Positions 1 to 8,009 of a stretch of DNA of 64,000 bases are shown one piece after another. A model generated the notes under the pieces. It did not search any database and was not told where the DNA came from. It saw only the letters and a program-made list of their open reading frames with translations. The stretch is from Streptomyces buecherae. Lineage in GTDB: Bacteria > Actinomycetota > Actinomycetes > Streptomycetales > Streptomycetaceae. How positions within the stretch are numbered: the stretch's first letter is position 1; each line of letters opens with the position of its first letter. The position numbers and the translations under genes were made by a program. The stretch spans positions 533,501-597,500 of the forward strand of contig NZ_CP060404.1 in the NCBI RefSeq assembly GCF_014295035.1. The letters are read 5' to 3'.

Positions 1-339
1 GCGCACCGGGCGGGGTGGTGCTGGGAACACCTGAGGCTTGGGGGCGCGCACCCGTGTGCCGCGCGGGCCCGTACGGGAGCGTGTTACCCGTGCCAGACGG
101 CACACGGGACACCCGCCGGGGCCGCGACCGACGCGGGCTCCACCATGCCAGGGGGAACACGATGAACCGCGTCCCGATACTCCTCGACCCCGCCCGCCCC
201 CGACGGCCGGGCCCGGCCGACCCCCGCTCCCGGCGGGTTCCGCACCCGGGGCGCGAGGCGCCACAATGCCCTTGTCCGCGCGGATACACGGGTCCAGGAC
301 GCACCGCCACGACCGCGCCCAAGACCGGAGGTAGCGCGC
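1..339. other. left-edge region without a recognised gene
   Basis: Every reading frame here gives arginine/proline-rich translations typical of GC-rich shadow frames, with no family motif. The last bases hold a GGAGG-type ribosome binding site for the methyltransferase starting at 340. A gene ending just left of the window cannot be excluded. Confidence 0.5.
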
Positions 340-1161
340 ATGACCAGTCAGTTCGACGGTCTGGCCGCCGACTACGCGCGCATGGCGCCCGAGCATCCGG
401 TGCGCGCGTACGTCGAACGACACACCCTGCTGGAGACGCTCGGCGACGTGCACGGCACCCGGGCCCTCGACCTGGGCTGCGGCGCTGGCGTGTACACCCG
501 GTTGCTGCGCGAGCGCGGGGCCGTGGACGTCACCGGCACCGACGTGTCCGAGGGCATGCTGGAGATCGCCCGCCGCCGCGAGCGCGCGGACGGACTCGGC
601 GTGCGCTACCTCCGGCGGGACGCCACCAGGGCGGAGGACCCGGTCGACACCGCGCTCGACGGCGCCTTCGAGCTGGTCGTCAGCGTGTACGCGCTGCCGT
701 ACGCGGCCACGGAGGAGGAGCTGACCACCATGTGCCGCACGGCGCACCGGGCGCTCGACCCCTCCGGCGGACGCCTCGTCGCCGCCACGCTCGACCCGGA
801 CATCTCCGCGGAGCCCGGGTACTACGACGCGTACGGGTTCGAGGTCTCCGCGCTCCCGGACGCCGACGGCGCGGCGGCCGACGGGGCGCCGATCCGGCTG
901 ACGCTCCGGTGGGCGGACACCGTCATCCCGCTCGACGTACGCCGGTGGTCGGCGCCGACCATCGAACAGGCGCTGCGTCGCGCCGGGTTCGACACGGTCG
1001 AACGGGTCCGGCCACGCGTCTCCGACGAGGGGCGACAGCGGTTCGGTGACGCGTACTGGCGTGACTACCTCGACCGCCCGCACCTGCTGATCCTGGACTG
1101 CACGGCAGGCCCGACCGCGCCCCACACCGCCACCCCCGACCCGGACGTCCCCGCCCCGTGA
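340..1161 (+). CDS. class I SAM-dependent methyltransferase
   Basis: A 273-residue protein with a Rossmann-type SAM-binding motif at about residues 41-52 (ALDLGCGAGVYT), an acidic segment GTDVSEGMLEIA that would contact the SAM ribose, and a later Asp-containing motif near residue 85. This is the layout of class I small-molecule methyltransferases (Methyltransf_11/25 type). The ATG at 340 follows GGAGGTAGCGC, a good ribosome binding site. The C-terminal 20 residues are Pro/Ala/Thr-rich and probably disordered. It stands alone, with no neighbour that suggests a substrate. The family is clear; the substrate is unknown. Confidence 0.85.
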   Translation: MTSQFDGLAADYARMAPEHPVRAYVERHTLLETLGDVHGTRALDLGCGAGVYTRLLRERGAVDVTGTDVSEGMLEIARRRERADGLGVRYLRRDATRAEDPVDTALDGAFELVVSVYALPYAATEEELTTMCRTAHRALDPSGGRLVAATLDPDISAEPGYYDAYGFEVSALPDADGAAADGAPIRLTLRWADTVIPLDVRRWSAPTIEQALRRAGFDTVERVRPRVSDEGRQRFGDAYWRDYLDRPHLLILDCTAGPTAPHTATPDPDVPAP

Positions 1162-1687
1162 CGCGGCCGTGTGCCGTCCTGCGTCCGTTGGCGGCGGCGC
1201 GCTGCGACCGGGTGCGTGCGTGCGGGCGCGTGGGTGCGGATGCGCGGGTGCGTGCGGGGGCCTTCGTCACTGCTGCGGTCAGCACGCTGGTGGGGTAGGG
1301 TCGCGCCGAGCGTGACCTCTGCGGCACCCCGGAACGCGCAGTGCGCGGGGATGCCGGTCCCGCCGCCTCGGTGACCCGGATGGTGGTCGCCGACGGCACC
1401 ACTCCCGGCCAGGAAGCCCGGTCGGCATCCGGCCCTACCGGTCCCGTCCGTACCGACCCGGTCCGACTCCAGACTGTCCGATCCGGGCTCGATGTGCCTC
1501 GATGACGAGCCGAGCGAACCGCCCCAACGCCTCACCCGTTGACGGACAAGTGGCTTCTTAGCAGGCGAGTTGGCCCGTGGGTCACGGCGTCATCGTCACG
1601 CCGGGGCCGTTCGCCGGACACATCGACAGGACCCCATCGAGCGCGTCCCACCAACGCGCACACCCGCCACGAAGGGAAACACCCGAC
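1162..1687. other. intergenic region with riboswitch-like stretch
   Basis: No convincing reading frame. The middle (about 1290-1445) resembles a cobalamin riboswitch and is listed separately. The last part leads into the ribosome binding site AAGGGAA before the ATG at 1688. Confidence 0.5.
1290..1445 (+). promoter_or_regulatory. possible cobalamin riboswitch-like element
   Basis: The segment has pieces reminiscent of the B12 riboswitch consensus in the expected order: a GCGGCACC block (1321), GTGCGCGGGGATGCCGGT (about 1341-1358), TGACCCGG (1372), then CCAGGAAGCC (1409-1418). A 7-bp pairing GGTAGGG (1294-1300) with CCCTACC (1433-1439) could close the whole element, although TAGGGT also looks like a -10 box. 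The downstream gene (DinB family) has no known B12 link, so this may be a relic or a chance resemblance. I matched it from memory; a covariance-model scan is needed. Confidence 0.35.
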
Positions 1688-2197
1688 ATGAACGTGCCCA
1701 CCCGCCTCACCGACTGCCCCGAGCGTCAGATGCTCGCGTACATCCTCGACCACACGCGGGCCGAACTGATCGACACGGTCCGCGGCCTCTCCGAAGCGGA
1801 GGCGCGCCAGCGCCGCGTCTCGTCCCTGACGACGCCGATCGGACTGATCAAGCACGCCGCGTTCGCGGAACGGAAGTGGTTCCAACACATTCTCGGTGGC
1901 CTGCCGGAAGCCGCGTGCGACGGGGCGATGGTGGGTGAGGACAGCTTCGTGGCCGGCGACGGTGAGACCCTCGCCGACGTGATCGCCGAGTTCGAGCGCG
2001 CCAGCGACCGCGCGCGGGCCATCGCCGCGGACATCGACCTGGACGCCACCCGACGCCACCCGTCCTGCGGCACCGTGAGCCTGCGTTGGATCTACCTGCT
2101 CATGATCCAGGAGTTCGCCCGCCACGCCGGCCACAACGACATCCTGCGGGAGCAGACCCTCGACAGTCGTGAGGCCGGTGACCGTCAACCCCGTTAG
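1688..2197 (+). CDS. DinB/DUF664 family protein
   Basis: A 169-residue protein of the DinB four-helix-bundle superfamily (DUF664-like, related to bacillithiol/mycothiol-dependent enzymes). Features seen: an early helix CPERQMLAYILDHTR, a central HAAFAERKWFQH segment and a C-terminal EFARHAGHNDILRE. The histidines of the last two segments fit the usual three-His metal site. The ATG at 1688 is preceded by AAGGGAA and begins where homology starts; an upstream in-frame extension to 1577 has no family character. Probable role: metal-dependent thiol transferase or damage-inducible protein of unknown substrate. Confidence 0.85.
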   Translation: MNVPTRLTDCPERQMLAYILDHTRAELIDTVRGLSEAEARQRRVSSLTTPIGLIKHAAFAERKWFQHILGGLPEAACDGAMVGEDSFVAGDGETLADVIAEFERASDRARAIAADIDLDATRRHPSCGTVSLRWIYLLMIQEFARHAGHNDILREQTLDSREAGDRQPR

Positions 2198-2358
2198 CCG
2201 CCGGGCCCGGGCCGATTCCTCACCCCCCGTCGCGGCAGCCGCAGCCGTAGCCACAGCCGTAACCGCGACCTCCAGGTGGTCGCCCTCCCGCGCCGGTCGG
2301 CGCCGCGCCGGCCGTGACCGGCGGGCTGACACCCCGCGCGACGCGGCCGGCCACGGCC

Positions 2359-3048
2359 TCAAGCCGAGGAGGACGGGGCCGAAGACGGTGTCGGGTACGG
2401 CACCACCGGGACGTGCGCCACGACGCGCCCCTCCTCGTCCTCCACGACCAGGGCGGTGATGGTCTCCTTGCGCAGAGCCGTCGTCATACGGGTGGACACG
2501 CGCGCGCCCGAGGTGGCGTTGACGCTGCCGCCGGAGGCGCGCGCCCCGTCGGCGTTGACGGCCATCAGCCGGTAGCTCTCACCCGACTTCAGCCCGGACA
2601 GGGCCACGGGTACCTCGGTGCCCCACGGGTGGCTGACCATCCTTCCCTCGCGTACCAGCGCCACGGACGCCGTGGGCGGCGGGTCCGCGTCCCCGGACCC
2701 GACCAGCGGGACGAGGGCCCCGGCCGCCACGATCAGGGCGGCGGCCACCCCCAGCGCGACGCGCCGGCGACGCGCGGGCCGGGCGGGCCCGGTGTCCGCC
2801 ACGGCCTGACGGACGCGGGCGCCGAGTTCGCGCGCGGACCGGTCCTGCCGCGCGCGGGCCCGCTCGACCGACCAGTCCGCGCGCGGGTCCGCCCGGCGCA
2901 GCGTTCGGACCACGTCGTCGGTTTCGGTCTTCTCACGGGCGCACTCCGGGCACCGGTCGAGGTGTCGGGCCAGGTCCGTCGGCAGGGGTGTGCCGAGGAG
3001 CAGGTGCTCGGTCAGCGCGTGGCGGAAGGGCAGGCAGGGTTCGTTCAT
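2359..3048 (-). CDS. anti-sigma factor with zinc-binding N-terminus (RskA-like)
   Basis: A 229-residue membrane protein. The N-terminal domain carries the ZAS motif H29-x3-C33-x2-C36 that binds ECF sigma factors. One membrane helix lies at about residues 97-116, preceded by a basic patch, and the C-terminal half is an extracytoplasmic domain resembling RskA-type anti-sigma factors. The ATG at 3048 overlaps the TGA of the upstream sigma gene (ATGA), so translation is coupled; an ATG 12 bases further upstream is also in frame. The pair would form a sigma/anti-sigma switch, but the partner sigma factor seems incomplete. Confidence 0.85.
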   Translation of the reverse strand: MNEPCLPFRHALTEHLLLGTPLPTDLARHLDRCPECAREKTETDDVVRTLRRADPRADWSVERARARQDRSARELGARVRQAVADTGPARPARRRRVALGVAAALIVAAGALVPLVGSGDADPPPTASVALVREGRMVSHPWGTEVPVALSGLKSGESYRLMAVNADGARASGGSVNATSGARVSTRMTTALRKETITALVVEDEEGRVVAHVPVVPYPTPSSAPSSSA

Positions 3049-3494
3049 GGTGCCAACCACCCGTTCTCCTCCAGGATGAGCCTGAGCGCGCGTACGCCGT
3101 AGTACAGCCGGCTGCGCAGGGTGGACGCCGGTACGCCCAGCTCCGCACCCAGCTCGGCACAGGTACGACCGCCGAAGTACACCTCGACCACCGCCTCCCG
3201 GTGTTCTGGGCTCAGTCGCCGCAACGCCTCACCGAGTTGGACGCGTTCCAGTAGCTGATCGACGGCGTCGGCCTCCGATGGTCGTTCGGATTCGGCTACG
3301 GCGTCCCACACTTGGTCGCCAGTCAGCCGTCGCCCTGCGACTCCGGGCCGGGCGGCCCACCGGGCGTGCGCGATGGCCACGGTGGCGCTCGCCCGGTGGC
3401 TTCGGAGCGCTGCTGGGGCTGATCGTTCGTGCGCCGAAGTGCCGTGCCGCGTCCGCCCGTTCGCGATGTCTGTCGGCTCGTCGGCCGCGTTCAC
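3045..3494 (-). CDS. ECF sigma factor, apparently lacking region 2
   Basis: The C-terminal ~65 residues are a clear sigma-70 region 4 (LRRLSPEHREAVVEVYFGG, then a helix-turn-helix CAELGAELGVPASTLRSRLYYG). ECF factors also need a ~70-residue region 2 for core binding and -10 recognition. Here the first ~75 residues show no region 2 signature, only a possible remnant around ATVAIAHARWAARP. No region 2 was found in the other two minus-strand frames upstream. The GTG start at 3494 has no obvious ribosome binding site. The gene is translationally coupled to the anti-sigma gene. It may be a truncated relic, or a region-4-only protein that titrates the anti-sigma factor. Confidence 0.65.
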   Translation of the reverse strand: MNAADEPTDIANGRTRHGTSAHERSAPAALRSHRASATVAIAHARWAARPGVAGRRLTGDQVWDAVAESERPSEADAVDQLLERVQLGEALRRLSPEHREAVVEVYFGGRTCAELGAELGVPASTLRSRLYYGVRALRLILEENGWLAP

Positions 3495-3637
3495 CAGGGG
3501 ATACGCGGCGCCGCCGCGCGGTGTTGAAGGGGAGCGGATATGTCCGTCCCAGCGTGTCCGCGTGCGGGGCGGTGCCGGTCAGCCGAGGGAGTACGGGGCG
3601 GGCCGCGGGGCCCGCCAGGTGGGCGTGACCGACGGGC

Positions 3638-4777
3638 TCACGCCGTCGGGTCGGCGAACGCGGGCCGCGTGCCGTACTTCGCGACCGCCTCGGGGTCGAG
3701 GGTCACGCCGAGGCCGGGGCCGGCGGGGATGTCGAGGTAGCCGTCGACGTCGAGTCGCCAACCGCCCGCGACGAGATCGTCCACGTAGGCCGACCCGGTC
3801 TTGTACTCGACGAGGTCGGTGGACACGAGCGCGGCGGAGAGGTGCAGGTCAGCGGCGAGACCGATGGCCGTGTTCCAGCCGTGCGGGATCAGTCGGATAC
3901 CGAGGTCCTGGGCCTGCCAGCCGATCCGGCGTGACTCACTCAGCCCGCCTCCCTTCGTGGTGTCGGGCTGGACGATGTCGAAAGCGCGCCGTCGCAGGTA
4001 GGGGGCGAAGCCCTGCCTGCGGGTGAGGACCTCGCCGCCGCTGATCGGCACGGGCGAACCGGCCCGCAACTCGGCGAAACCGTCGAGGTCGTCCGGCGCG
4101 AGAGGCTCCTCGAACCAGGCGACCTCGTGGTCGGCGAGCATCCGCGCGGTGCGCTTCGCCCAGGCCAGGCCGCCCGGGAAGAATGCCTCGGAGCCGCCGG
4201 CGTCGACCGCGAGGAGGCGGTCGCCGACCGCGGCGCGGGCGGCGGCCACGGTGCGCTCGTCGGTGGCGGCGTCCACCCGGCCGAACTTCCACCAGCCGAT
4301 CTTGAAGGCGGTGAACCCCTGCTCGACGAGTGCGGTGAGGGTGTCCGTCATCGGTCCGGCCTCGTCCATCAGCACCGAGGCGTAGGGGCGCACCCGGGTG
4401 CGGTGGCGTCCACCGAGCAGCCGGCCGACCGGCTGGCCCAGCGCCTGGCCCGCGATGTCCCACAGCGCGATGTCGATGGCGCTCGTCGCGTGCGTAAGCG
4501 AGCCGCCCCGGCCCATCCAGAACGCGGTCTGGTGCAGCGTTTCGGTGATGCGCTCGACCTCGATCGGGTCCTGGCCGACGAGGTGCGGAAGCAACAGGTC
4601 GATGGCGCCCCGGACGAGGTCCTCGGTGGTGAAGGCGCTTCCGACGCCCGTGACGCCCGCGTCGGTGTGCACGGCGACGAGCGTGTGGACGACGTCGTCC
4701 GGGCGCAGTTCGTTGGACCAACCGCCCTCGGGGGTCGCCCCGCGCAGACCGCATGTCTCGATCCTGGTGATTCTCAT
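3638..4777 (-). CDS. mandelate racemase/enolase-superfamily acid-sugar dehydratase
   Basis: A 379-residue enolase-superfamily protein. It has an N-terminal capping domain and a TIM barrel. The catalytic set can be read: K159 in FKIGWWK, metal ligands D192 (VDAGG), E224 (WFEEP) and E249 (SGGEV), the D272/H299 dyad (QPDTT, IPHGW) and E324. This is the mandelate-racemase subgroup pattern, which most often dehydrates sugar acids. The ATG at 4777 follows GAGAGG; a longer in-frame extension to 4873 would run through the operator palindrome and is unlikely. It is divergent from a GntR regulator and an SDR, which suggests a sugar-acid catabolic unit. The exact substrate is unknown. Confidence 0.85.
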   Translation of the reverse strand: MRITRIETCGLRGATPEGGWSNELRPDDVVHTLVAVHTDAGVTGVGSAFTTEDLVRGAIDLLLPHLVGQDPIEVERITETLHQTAFWMGRGGSLTHATSAIDIALWDIAGQALGQPVGRLLGGRHRTRVRPYASVLMDEAGPMTDTLTALVEQGFTAFKIGWWKFGRVDAATDERTVAAARAAVGDRLLAVDAGGSEAFFPGGLAWAKRTARMLADHEVAWFEEPLAPDDLDGFAELRAGSPVPISGGEVLTRRQGFAPYLRRRAFDIVQPDTTKGGGLSESRRIGWQAQDLGIRLIPHGWNTAIGLAADLHLSAALVSTDLVEYKTGSAYVDDLVAGGWRLDVDGYLDIPAGPGLGVTLDPEAVAKYGTRPAFADPTA

Positions 4778-4862
4778 GAGTGCCTCTCGTGGTGGGTGCT
4801 CGCCGCCCCGGACGCCGACGAGGCGGGGGCTGTTTTCGGGACCGTACCCGACCCGGCAGGCA

Positions 4863-4874
4863 ATTGTCGACAAT
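4863..4874. promoter_or_regulatory. perfect 12-bp palindromic operator, copy 1
   Basis: ATTGTCGACAAT is a perfect palindrome upstream of the dehydratase gene and 244 bases before the GntR start. FCD-type GntR proteins commonly bind short palindromes of this kind. The half-site TTGTCG also forms a -35-like hexamer 17 bases before TACAGT (4887-4892), a plausible promoter reading towards the regulator. Binding of the repressor would cover that promoter. Confidence 0.7.
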
Positions 4875-4952
4875 CGACCATTGGGTTACAGTCTGCCGAG
4901 ACGCCCGTCATGGGCGGGACCGACAGCACCCGGGCGGCGCGACACCATCCCC

Positions 4953-4984
4953 GCCCGCGAGCCCGCGAGCCCGCGAGCCCGCGA
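4953..4984. repeat. 8-bp tandem repeat, four copies
   Basis: GCCCGCGA is repeated four times without interruption between the two operator palindromes. It lies in the presumed 5' leader of the GntR gene. No function is evident; it is a likely slippage site. Confidence 0.8.
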
Positions 4985-5081
4985 AACAGACAGCTCCACG
5001 GCCCCGCCGATCGCCGGAAGCACCTCTCCACCGACTCACCCCGCGGCCCCGGCTCCCCACCGACCCGAAGGAGCACGCTCG

Positions 5082-5093
5082 ATTGTCGACAAA
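5082..5093. promoter_or_regulatory. palindromic operator, copy 2 (11 of 12 bases)
   Basis: ATTGTCGACAAA matches copy 1 at 11 of 12 positions. Copy starts lie 219 bases apart. This copy is just 26 bases before the regulator's ATG, a typical place for autoregulation. Two matching sites in one divergent intergenic region could allow cooperative binding or looping. Confidence 0.65.
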
Positions 5094-5118
5094 ATACGAT
5101 CCCTGTTACGCTGCGGCC

Positions 5119-5796
5119 ATGTCCGGTCTCTCCGCGCTGCCCGCGCTCTCCTCCGCGTCCCTCGCCTCCCGCCGGGAAACCGTCGCCGACGTGCTGCGCG
5201 AGGCGATCACCGTGGGCCAGCTCCCCGCGGGCCAGAAGCTCACCGAGGCGGGGGTCGCCGCGCAGCTCGGCACCAGCAGGGCGCCGGTCCGCGAGGCGCT
5301 GCGCCAGTTGGAGCAGGAGGGGCTGGTGATCTCCTACCCGTACCGGGGCACGGAGGTGCTGGGCGTCTCCCAGGAGGAGATCGAGAACGTCCTCGTACCG
5401 GTCCGCGTCTCGCTGGAGAAGTTCGCCTTCCGCAAGGCGATGCCCCGGCTGACCGACGCCGACTACGCCCACCTCGAGTCGCTCGTCCGCAACATGGCTG
5501 CGGCGGCCGAGGCGGCGGACGCCGCGTCGCTCGCCGACGAGGACATCCGCTTCCACGAGGCGGTCGTGACCCTGTCCGGGCAGCAGCACTGCCTCCAGAT
5601 CTGGCGCTCGATCCAACCGCGCGTGCGCTCCTACTTCCGGCGCGACGCGAGCCACTACGCGGACGCCACCGTGGTCGCCGAGCAACACCGCGAACTCGTC
5701 GACGCCCTGCGCGCGGGCGACGAACAGGCACTGGACCGCGCCGTCACCGCGCACATCAACACTCACTTCAAAGCCACCAAGGACCCCGCGGAATGA
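5119..5796 (+). CDS. GntR family regulator, FCD (FadR) subfamily
   Basis: A 225-residue transcription factor. The N-terminal winged helix-turn-helix spans about residues 20-80 (LREAITVGQLPAGQKL, GTSRAPVREALRQLEQEG), followed by an all-helical FCD ligand-binding domain with the expected Asp/His metal residues (DIRFHEAV, QHRELVDAL). The ATG at 5119 was chosen because homology starts soon after it; upstream in-frame codons run through the operator. Its stop overlaps the SDR start (ATGA). It probably represses the divergent dehydratase and its own operon, with a sugar acid or its product as inducer. Confidence 0.9.
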   Translation: MSGLSALPALSSASLASRRETVADVLREAITVGQLPAGQKLTEAGVAAQLGTSRAPVREALRQLEQEGLVISYPYRGTEVLGVSQEEIENVLVPVRVSLEKFAFRKAMPRLTDADYAHLESLVRNMAAAAEAADAASLADEDIRFHEAVVTLSGQQHCLQIWRSIQPRVRSYFRRDASHYADATVVAEQHRELVDALRAGDEQALDRAVTAHINTHFKATKDPAE

Positions 5797-6581
5797 CCAG
5801 GACGATCCTGATCACCGGCGGCGGCAGCGGCATCGGTCGCGCCACCGCTCTCGAGGCGGCCCGTCGGGGCTGGGCCCTCGGCGTTCTCGACCAGGACGGC
5901 GGGCGCGCCGCGCGGGTGGCGGCCGAGGCCCGGCGCGTCGGCGCCTCCGACACCTGGTCGGCCGCGTCGGACGTCACCGACGAACGGAGCCTGGCCGACG
6001 CGTTCGACGCGGCGGGCACCGCGCTGGGCCCGGTGGACGGGGTGATCGCGAGCGCCGGCATCGAGATCAACGAGCCCCTGTCCCGCATGTCCCTGGACAC
6101 CTGGCGCCGCGTGCTCGACGTGAACCTCACCGGCACCTTCCTGACCGTACGCACGGCCGCCCAGATCCTCCGGGACGCCGGACGGCCGGGCTCGCTGGTG
6201 TGCATGTCGTCCCCGGCCGCCTTCGTCGGCTTCGCGGGCGGCTCGAACAGCGCGTACGGAGCGTCCAAGGGCGGGGTCTCCGCGTTCGTACGGGCCGCCG
6301 CCATCGACCTGGCCCCGCACGGCATCCGCGTCAACGCCGTCGTACCCGGTGCCACCGACACGCCCATGCTCTACTTCGGCCTCGGCGGCGCCGAGTTGGC
6401 GGCCGAACGCGCGCGCCTGAGCGACGCCGCGGCGCGCCAGATCCCGCTCGGACGGATGGCCGACCCCGCCGAGATCGCCCGCGCCGCCACCTGGCTGCTC
6501 TCCGACGACGCCTCGTACGTCACGGGCAGCCACCTGGTGTGCGACGGCGGCCTCATGGCCAAGAGCGCCAACGACTTCTGA
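5793..6581 (+). CDS. SDR family oxidoreductase
   Basis: A 262-residue short-chain dehydrogenase/reductase. It has the cofactor motif TGGGSGIG (residues 8-15), an ASAG-type structural motif (IASAGIE), the catalytic Ser (VCMSS), the YxxxK motif (YGASK) and the usual C-terminal DGG motif. Asp in GVLDQDG at the end of the second strand suggests NAD(H) preference. It overlaps the GntR gene by four bases. In context it probably oxidises or reduces a keto-sugar acid derived from the dehydratase product. Confidence 0.9.
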   Translation: MTRTILITGGGSGIGRATALEAARRGWALGVLDQDGGRAARVAAEARRVGASDTWSAASDVTDERSLADAFDAAGTALGPVDGVIASAGIEINEPLSRMSLDTWRRVLDVNLTGTFLTVRTAAQILRDAGRPGSLVCMSSPAAFVGFAGGSNSAYGASKGGVSAFVRAAAIDLAPHGIRVNAVVPGATDTPMLYFGLGGAELAAERARLSDAAARQIPLGRMADPAEIARAATWLLSDDASYVTGSHLVCDGGLMAKSANDF

Positions 6582-7343
6582 CGGTCACAGGCCGGCCCGG
6601 AGGCACCGGGTGGGCGAGCGCGATGTGCGCCAGGCCGAGGGACGCGGCGCGGCAGCGGGTCGTTGCCGGATCTCCCGTGGGCCGAGGCGAGGGGGCCGCC
6701 CCGGGCCCGCGCCGTTGGTCGACCTCTGACGGCGCGCCCGGGGTACGGAGCGGGGTGGGCCGGTCGAAGGTCGGTACGTGCCTGGGTTCCACTCGTCCGG
6801 CGGTGGCCGTGGACGGCGCATCGGGACGGCGCTCGCGGCCTCCGGCATTCCTTCGAGCCGTGCCGATATCGGCCGCCCTGGCCGCCAAATTCACCCGTTC
6901 GGATGATCTGTCCGTCCGACATCAGGTCGACATCGTCCGGCAGCCGGGCTTTCATACGGCAAAAGTTCCGGACACGTTCTGCAAATCGGTCGTTCGCAAT
7001 CTCTCCTGAGCCATTGCGGGCCCCGAGACGATCGCATTCTGTCATGCGGTCAACCGCGCGACATCGTTGCCCGCGAGGCGCCGCGTTGACATCGGACGCC
7101 ATGCCGGAACGGGCGAGTTCGCTTGCATGACGCGGGGCCGGGACCTGGGATTCGGTGGCGCCCCGGGCGTGATGCCGAGCGCTAGGGTCACCAACCGTTC
7201 GACTTGCGGATTGATTCGGCATCCGGGGAACACGACGTTCGCCCCACGCACCCGTTCCGTCCCAACCAATTCCCCCGCCAGCCACTTCCGTTCCCATCCC
7301 AGCCATCGCCTGACGACCTCGCGACGACCAAGGAGCCCCCGGC
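6582..7343. other. intergenic region, no recognised gene
   Basis: No frame carries a recognisable family motif on either strand. The part around 6880-7040 is noticeably richer in A and T than its surroundings and may be a decayed foreign segment. The last ~80 bases are C-rich and lead into the gene at 7344. Confidence 0.45.
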
Positions 7344-8009
7344 GTGCCCCCGTCCACCCCGCCGCCCTCGGCGCCCCGTTGTGCCTACTGCGACGCGGAG
7401 TTCACACAGCACACCGGCCCCGGGCGCCCCTCCTCGTACTGCGGCACCACCTGTCAGCGACGGAGCCAGCGACGGCGTGCGAAGCAGCGTGCCCTGCTGC
7501 ACGACCTGGACGCGCCGCCCAGCGTGACGGAGCGGCTCCGGTTGCTCGTGGCGGAACTCGCGGACGCGGCGGAGGCGGACGCCGGGTCGGAACGCCTGGT
7601 GTCGATCGCGGGCAGGCTCGTCATCGAGGCGGCCCGATTAACCACCGCGCACGACGGCAGGCCCAGCAGGCCGGCGGCCGAGTCCGGGAGCTTGGCCGTC
7701 GAGGACGCCGTCGAGAACCTGGGCAGGGTACTCGCCACCCTGCACCGGTCCGCCGGGGAGCCCACGACAGGCGCGCTGGCGGACGCCACCGGCCTGCCGG
7801 CCCACGCCATACGCGCCGCCCTGGCCGGGAGTTGGGCGCCCGCCTGGGAGGCGACCGCCTCGCTGGCGCGCGCCCTGGACGCCCACCCGGGGTTGGTTCG
7901 GCCGGCCTGGGAGCGGGTGCACTACCAGTTCCTCAACACGCGGGACGCCTTCCCCGCCGCCGGGCTGCCGGCCCGCCGAACGCGTCCCACCCCCTGGACC
8001 AGGCCGTGA
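7344..8009 (+). CDS. hypothetical protein with N-terminal zinc knuckle
   Basis: A 221-residue protein beginning with a probable zinc site C13-x2-C16-x16-C33-x3-C37 (CAYC ... YCGTTC) followed by a strongly basic stretch. The rest is Ala/Leu-rich and mostly helical, including a segment GALADATGLPAHAIRAALAG that could be a helix-turn-helix. I do not recognise a characterised family; similar zinc-knuckle hypothetical proteins occur in Streptomyces. Its TGA overlaps the GTG of the next gene, so the two are translationally coupled and likely act together, perhaps as regulators. Confidence 0.7.
   Translation: MPPSTPPPSAPRCAYCDAEFTQHTGPGRPSSYCGTTCQRRSQRRRAKQRALLHDLDAPPSVTERLRLLVAELADAAEADAGSERLVSIAGRLVIEAARLTTAHDGRPSRPAAESGSLAVEDAVENLGRVLATLHRSAGEPTTGALADATGLPAHAIRAALAGSWAPAWEATASLARALDAHPGLVRPAWERVHYQFLNTRDAFPAAGLPARRTRPTPWTRP

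Noticed and set aside
4778..4873. Longer N-terminus of the enolase-superfamily protein
   Set aside because: It would translate through the palindromic operator and has no similarity to the family, while the ATG at 4777 has a good ribosome binding site.
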